Shown: one piece after another, positions 60,381 to 64,000 of the stretch
Layout of the letters: each line of letters begins with the position of its first letter
Numbering within the stretch: position 1 is the stretch's first letter
Assembly: GCA_029204225.1 (NCBI GenBank)
Contig: CM055108.1
Coordinates: 24,323,670-24,387,669 of the forward strand
Reading direction: 5' to 3'
Source: Diphasiastrum complanatum
Lineage: Eukaryota > Streptophyta > Lycopodiopsida > Lycopodiales > Lycopodiaceae
Length of the DNA: 64,000 nucleotides
Notes under the pieces: model-generated
The model's database searches: none
Told to the model about the DNA's origin: nothing
The model's input: only the letters and a program-made list of their open reading frames with translations
Position numbers and translations under genes: made by a program

Positions 60381-60738
60381 TGCTATGAGCTCGTAACCAG
60401 TGTCGAACCCTAGAGAACACAGATAGGTCAGATACCACAGTCAGGGTCATGTCCAGCGTACACGACCAACAGGGCAAGATAGTGTGAGTAGTGTGCCCCA
60501 GCACGGTCCATAGCCATGGCGGGCCTAACACAGTCTAGGGACCCTTTCAGCAGGATAGGGCCCCCAGTTGGGTCTCAACGTGCAGTCGGCCATGTCAGTG
60601 ACACGTGGCCGACACTTGGCAGTTGCATGCTACCAGTCCTCACACTGGGCTAGGAGGGGCTTACTCTATATCAGGGGGTAGGCAAGGTTGGGTGGATTAG
60701 TTAGTGTTTGCCCTACTATGGTGTTAGGATCTATTACA
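60381..60738 (+). repeat. 3' LTR of element D
   Basis: 358 bp; begins TGCTATGAGCTCGTAACC, so the palindrome seen in A and C has one substitution, and ends CTATTACA. Preceded by AAGGGGGAGGTAG. Confidence 0.93.
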
Positions 60739-60741
60739 GCT

Positions 60742-61262
60742 TGGCACAATAAGTTCGACTCTTTGATTGTCTTCATCCGTTTCAAATACACTGATTATTG
60801 TAATGAAGTTCTTAAGCGCCGTGGATGGCTTAAAGGTAGTAACATTTTCGTCTCTGAGGATCTAACTGCCTTACAGTGGAAGGAACGAAAGCAGCTCATT
60901 GAGGAAGCAAATGCGATAGGAAAAAGGGTTATTTTCCGGGATGGTCGACATTTTCTGGTCACTCCATCCGGAACTGATCACTCAGTGATGCCTCCTACGT
61001 GAGAGCTTTTTAGTCAAGAGAGAATTTTCAAACTGTATTTAAAGTTAAACCGCCTCCTGCGTGAGAGCCTTTCATTGACGCTTGTTAGAGATTGTTCAGA
61101 GTTAGGTTGAGAGTTAGAGCACTGAAGAGATATTTTTCCCTTCTTAGTTAATTTGGTTTTTAGTTATGTTGTTTTGACAGCATTGCTGTGTCTTGGTGCC
61201 ATCCCTTTTGATGTACTTGCTCGTCTTATATGCCTTTTGGCATGGAAAAGATGTTAATAAAG
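60742..61262 (+). mobile_element. Short LINE-like element S3 (ORF1 C-terminal domain plus tail)
   Basis: Follows D directly. About 85 open codons to the stop near 61000 read VFIRFKYTDYCNEVLKRRGW, GSNIFVSEDLTALQWKERKQ, LIEEANAIGKRVIFRDGRHF, homologous to the ORF1 C-terminal domain of LINE L4. Then come about 200 bases without coding, hairpin ATGCC-TTTT-GGCAT (61230-61243) and TTAATAAAGCTTCTTC. No RT or endonuclease. Like S1 and S2 it would rely on a LINE for movement. The left boundary is hidden by D. Confidence 0.6.
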
Positions 61263-61290
61263 CTTCTTCTTCTTCTTCTCTCTCTCTCAC
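61263..61290 (+). repeat. (TTC)n(TC)n tail of S3
   Basis: Short TTC then TC run; LINE L5 starts at its right edge. Confidence 0.9.
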
Positions 61291-62077
61291 CCTACGTACT
61301 ATCATTGAGGAGGCAAAGCGTACGGGCAAGAAGGTATTTTCTTGTTTCGTTGATCTCTCTAAGGCCTTTGATATTGTTCCTCAAAATGTTTTGATCAACA
61401 GACTATGTCAGCTTGGCTTTTCCGAATCTATTCTCGCAGCAGTGGTTGCTCTATATGAGAGAGTTCTAGCACGTATTCGGCTGGGTACTGATTTGTCTTC
61501 TCCCATCCATAGCACTGTTGGCGTCAAGCAAAGCTGTCCACTGTCCCCTCTGTTGTTTGCACTTTATATTGATGATCTTGAGCACCTCATTCGTGAAGAA
61601 GGTGGAGATGGTTGCCCACTGGCTCATTTGCTCATCCCCATTCTGCTTTATGTTGATGACATTGTTCTACTTTCTCCCTCACCAGAAGGGTTACAATGTC
61701 ACTTACAGGTCTTACATCGGTTTTGTGTTGCTTGGGGTCTCTCAGTTAACTTAAAAAAGATGAAGATCATGATTTTCAACACCAATCGACAAAGCCTTCA
61801 CAATTATCAATTCTTCTATGACGGCCAGGAAATTGACATTGTTGCCTCTTATACTTACTTGAGAGTCTTGTTTACTGCGCCCCTTCTTGGTTTCCGCCAG
61901 GCTGCATTTGCGCACATTTCCTCCAGTCTTTCAGCATTGGTCCAGTTCCAGCGTGGTTGTACAATGAATCATATTTTTGATCTCGCTACTAGATGCCAGT
62001 TGTTTCACACACGGGTGGTTCCAGCAGTGATGTATGCCTTCGAAATCTGGTTGCCAAGACTTTCTCTCCGGGACTAG
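61291..62077 (+). pseudogene. LINE L5 RT domain
   Basis: Open for about 260 codons: LRTIIEEAKRTGKKVFSCFV, DLSKAFDIVPQNVLINRLCQ, GVKQSCPLSPLLFALYIDDLE, LLYVDDIVLLS and SVNLKKMKIMIFNTN. The box is YVDD rather than YADD, and the usual QGCPLS is QSCPLS. It ends at TAG 62077 after LSLRD; L4 has a stop at the same place. The frame can be read upstream through the microsatellite into S3 (ATG 61193), an accidental fusion of two elements. Confidence 0.85.
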
Positions 62078-62423
62078 GCAGGCATTTCCCGCATTCAGGC
62101 CACTATGTTGGATCGCATGATACGTGCCAAGACTACCACCCCTCATGATATCCTATGTGCTGAGTTTGCTACTCCTCCGATCATCCTTGAGGGCTTTTTC
62201 CGCCTTATTCTGTTTCTTCAGCGGATTCAGGAGATCCCGTGCATCTCACCTAGATAGATACATAGTTGCTGCGGTCACTTCTTCACGTGTCCTAGCTGAT
62301 TCCCATGCCAAGCTCTCCTCGTAACAGCAGGTATCTGATCTCTTACGACATCTGGGCATTTCTATCATGGATCTTCCTCGTGGTATGCATTCATATATCT
62401 GAGGCTATTTAATTCGTCGATAT

Positions 62424-63053
62424 ATGCAGCAGACTTGGAGCTCCCTCCCACCTTCCTGCATTCGACTGAGCTATTACCAGACACATTTTCTCTCCCTGGA
62501 ACCTTCTGGTTTGCCATTGTTGTCGCTCTGTCTCTCACAACCCCTATCACACAGCCTGCGCTATCGTCTTGGGCAATTGCGCATTTCCTCTCATCAGCTT
62601 GCTATTGAGGCCGGTCGTGCATGGGATATCCACAGGGAGCATCGTTTATGTCGCTTGTGCTCGTTGCAGGAGGTGGAAGATGAAGCCCATTTCCTCCTTA
62701 GATGTCCGTTGTGTTATGAGATACGAGGGAAGTATTATTGTCTCTTTCGCGATGGCCCGCATACACTTCCCAATTTTGTCTCCTATCCTGATGCTCGTTG
62801 CTTGGGACTTCTTGTTCGTGAGATGCTTACTCTCCGTCAGTCTCATCTGCCTGTACCAGATCACCTGGGGTTAGACTCCCAGCAGCTGCTTCTCACTGGC
62901 TTCTTTCGGACTCGAGCACATGCTGATGACTCCGATGATGAGATTCCTATCCCTGTGCCACCGCAGAAAAAGCCTCGATGTAGTCGCCACTTGCCTCCAT
63001 CAGGGCCCACTATACACTCCACTCAGCGGACACTTCACACTTACTTTCGCTGA
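62424..63053 (+). CDS. LINE L5 ORF2 C-terminal fragment (Cys/His domain)
   Basis: 209 codons, the same length as in L3. CRLCSLQEVEDEAHFLLRCP keeps all Cys and His of the motif; then DDSDDEIPIPVPPQKKPRCSR and TLHTYFR. It is separated from the RT by frameshifts between 62077 and 62424. The preserved length in two copies suggests this region was an intact part of ORF2 until recently. Confidence 0.8.
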   Translation: MQQTWSSLPPSCIRLSYYQTHFLSLEPSGLPLLSLCLSQPLSHSLRYRLGQLRISSHQLAIEAGRAWDIHREHRLCRLCSLQEVEDEAHFLLRCPLCYEIRGKYYCLFRDGPHTLPNFVSYPDARCLGLLVREMLTLRQSHLPVPDHLGLDSQQLLLTGFFRTRAHADDSDDEIPIPVPPQKKPRCSRHLPPSGPTIHSTQRTLHTYFR

Positions 63054-63295
63054 TATGTACTTATTCTCCACTTGACCCGGGTTGTGGGCATTGGTACTTT
63101 TTCTGTACTTCTTCTGTTATACCTGGCCCGGGTTGTGGGCTTATTTCACTTCTGCTTTGTTCTACTTTCATTCGTACTAGTTGCATTTTACGGCCACGTC
63201 CTCCTATGGATGATGCTCCCACTATTGCTTGTACATATTTTGTTTTTGGTCTTATGCACCCACAGGTGCCCAAAAGACGTTAATAAAGCTTGCTT

Positions 63296-63344
<49 letters not shown>
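63296..63344 (+). repeat. (TC)n tail of LINE L5
   Basis: About 22 TC dinucleotides after TTTCTTTC. To the right 63345-63425 is unassigned CT-rich sequence with CCATCTCCACGC-type repeats. Confidence 0.95.
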
Positions 63345-63347
<3 letters not shown>

Positions 63348-63425
63348 ATCTCCACGCTTCCATCTCCACGCAGCCATCATCTCCTCACTGCTTCCATCTC
63401 CATGCAACTCTCACTTCTTTCTAGC

Positions 63426-64000
63426 TCAGCTCTTTTTCCCAAGATTTCAGACCTGCTGTCCCGGAAAATCCTAGTTTGAAGCTCCAAGACGGTGCCAAAT
63501 TTCCCGGTTCTTGAGTTGAGTAGCTGATCGATCTGATTTTAGGTGTGGGGCTCCAACAAATCGAGTAAAAACCGGGAATTTACAAAAAGAAATCCGGAAT
63601 TTTTTATGTCCCTGCCCTCGCTGGTTGGACAGCAACCTGTCTGGCCCGATTTGTCCAATTTACAGCTCTAAAATCACCTTGAATCTCTGATTTGACCTCA
63701 ACATGTAGGTCGTTGGTCTGTAGCAAGTAAGTTTGAAGCTCAAACTCTTGAGAAATCTCAAAAACAGGGATGAATTTTTCACCCTTTCTCCTCCCTGTCC
63801 AACGCTGACCCTGCTACTCTATTTCTAATTAGAACTTACTCTAATCTACTCAGATTTTGATACAAATTACAGATTTGAGGGCTAGCTATACAGCGATGGA
63901 TCTGCTCTTACTTTCCCCTTGAATTTCCGCTCAGATTACATTGAACTACACTCGACAATCAGAGAGGGAAAGTGATTCATCAGCGCTGAAGCTATTCTAA
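63426..64000 (-). mobile_element. Gypsy fragment G (leader of A/C family), runs off right edge
   Basis: Collinear with the leader of C at 46675-47250, in the same minus orientation. The periodic motif lies at 63800 (CAACGCTG), 63891 (CAGCGATG) and 63981 (CAGCGCTG), spacings 91 and 90. gag is missing on the left, where LINE L5 and its tail abut. The primer site and LTR would lie just beyond the window. Confidence 0.85.

Larger units (their letters stand above)
55483..60738 (+). mobile_element. Ty3/gypsy element D (5' truncated)
   Basis: Short remnant of leader (55483-55624), gag-pol (55625-60369), polypurine tract and 358-bp 3' LTR (60381-60738) on the plus strand. The 5' LTR, primer site and most of the leader are missing. 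Bases 60739-60743 (GCTTG) would be the target duplication; its partner is gone. Confidence 0.92.
61291..63300 (+). mobile_element. LINE copy L5, 5' truncated in RT
   Basis: Starts at CCCTACGTACTATCATTGAG, inside the RT, directly after the S3 tail. RT, Cys/His domain and 3' end follow, with 3' hairpin GCACC-CACA-GGTGC (63256-63269), GACGTTAATAAAGCTTGC and a (TC)n tail at 63296-63344. Confidence 0.88.

Overview
The window looks like intergenic DNA from a large, transposon-rich land-plant genome. The evidence is chromodomain-carrying Ty3/gypsy elements primed by initiator tRNA-Met, a Ty1/copia fragment, non-LTR retrotransposons (LINEs), a hAT-type BED-finger gene, long (GA)n/(CA)n microsatellites and AT-rich filler. 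I see no rRNA, tRNA, CRISPR array or complete host gene. The species cannot be named from sequence alone.

Layout. 1-3230: LTR-proximal half of gypsy element A (minus), running off the left edge. 3243-9466: unidentified ORF remnant, a decayed minus-strand gypsy, a poly-C tract, two minisatellites and a probable long LTR. 10263-12860: small unknown ORF, hairpins, one ankyrin exon and a minus-strand LINE (L1). 14431-16046: hAT-like exons and palindromes. 17702-20480: a second gypsy family with internal deletions. 20911-21961: possible DNA transposon. 22737-30482: a gypsy pile-up (E, B with a probable solo LTR inside, F). 30483-40454: LINE L2 broken by a copia piece, an unknown 320-bp insert and a 5.9-kb non-autonomous gypsy (family 2), followed head-to-tail by LINE L3. 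41398-47788: gypsy element C, nearly intact, with matching LTRs and target-site duplication. 49430-55250: head-to-tail minus-strand chain of LINE L4 and two short LINE-like elements. 55483-60738: gypsy D. 60742-63344: short element S3 followed head-to-tail by LINE L5. 63426-64000: leader of another gypsy copy (G), running off the right edge.

Working logic. The gypsy copies share a 358-bp LTR and a gag-pol encoding Gag, CCHC knuckle, protease, reverse transcriptase (RT), RNase H, integrase and chromodomain. B, C, D and the second family carry different lesions in or next to the RT; A looks open as far as it is visible. The LINE-type elements end in a short hairpin, a TTAATAAAGC-like box and a (TTTC)n/(TC)n tail. 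At four junctions a 5'-truncated element begins directly after the tail of another in the same orientation. This suggests insertion primed on existing tails and explains several of the large CT/GA microsatellites.

Most interesting points: the tail-to-head LINE chains with a hairpin whose stem is kept although its sequence changes; short LINE-derived elements carrying only an ORF1 C-terminal segment; a ~91-bp periodic repeat in the rapidly diverging gypsy leader; and the family-2 element, which combines AG...CT LTR ends, an RT-less Gag-protease-integrase-chromodomain layout and a ~446-codon ORF I cannot identify.
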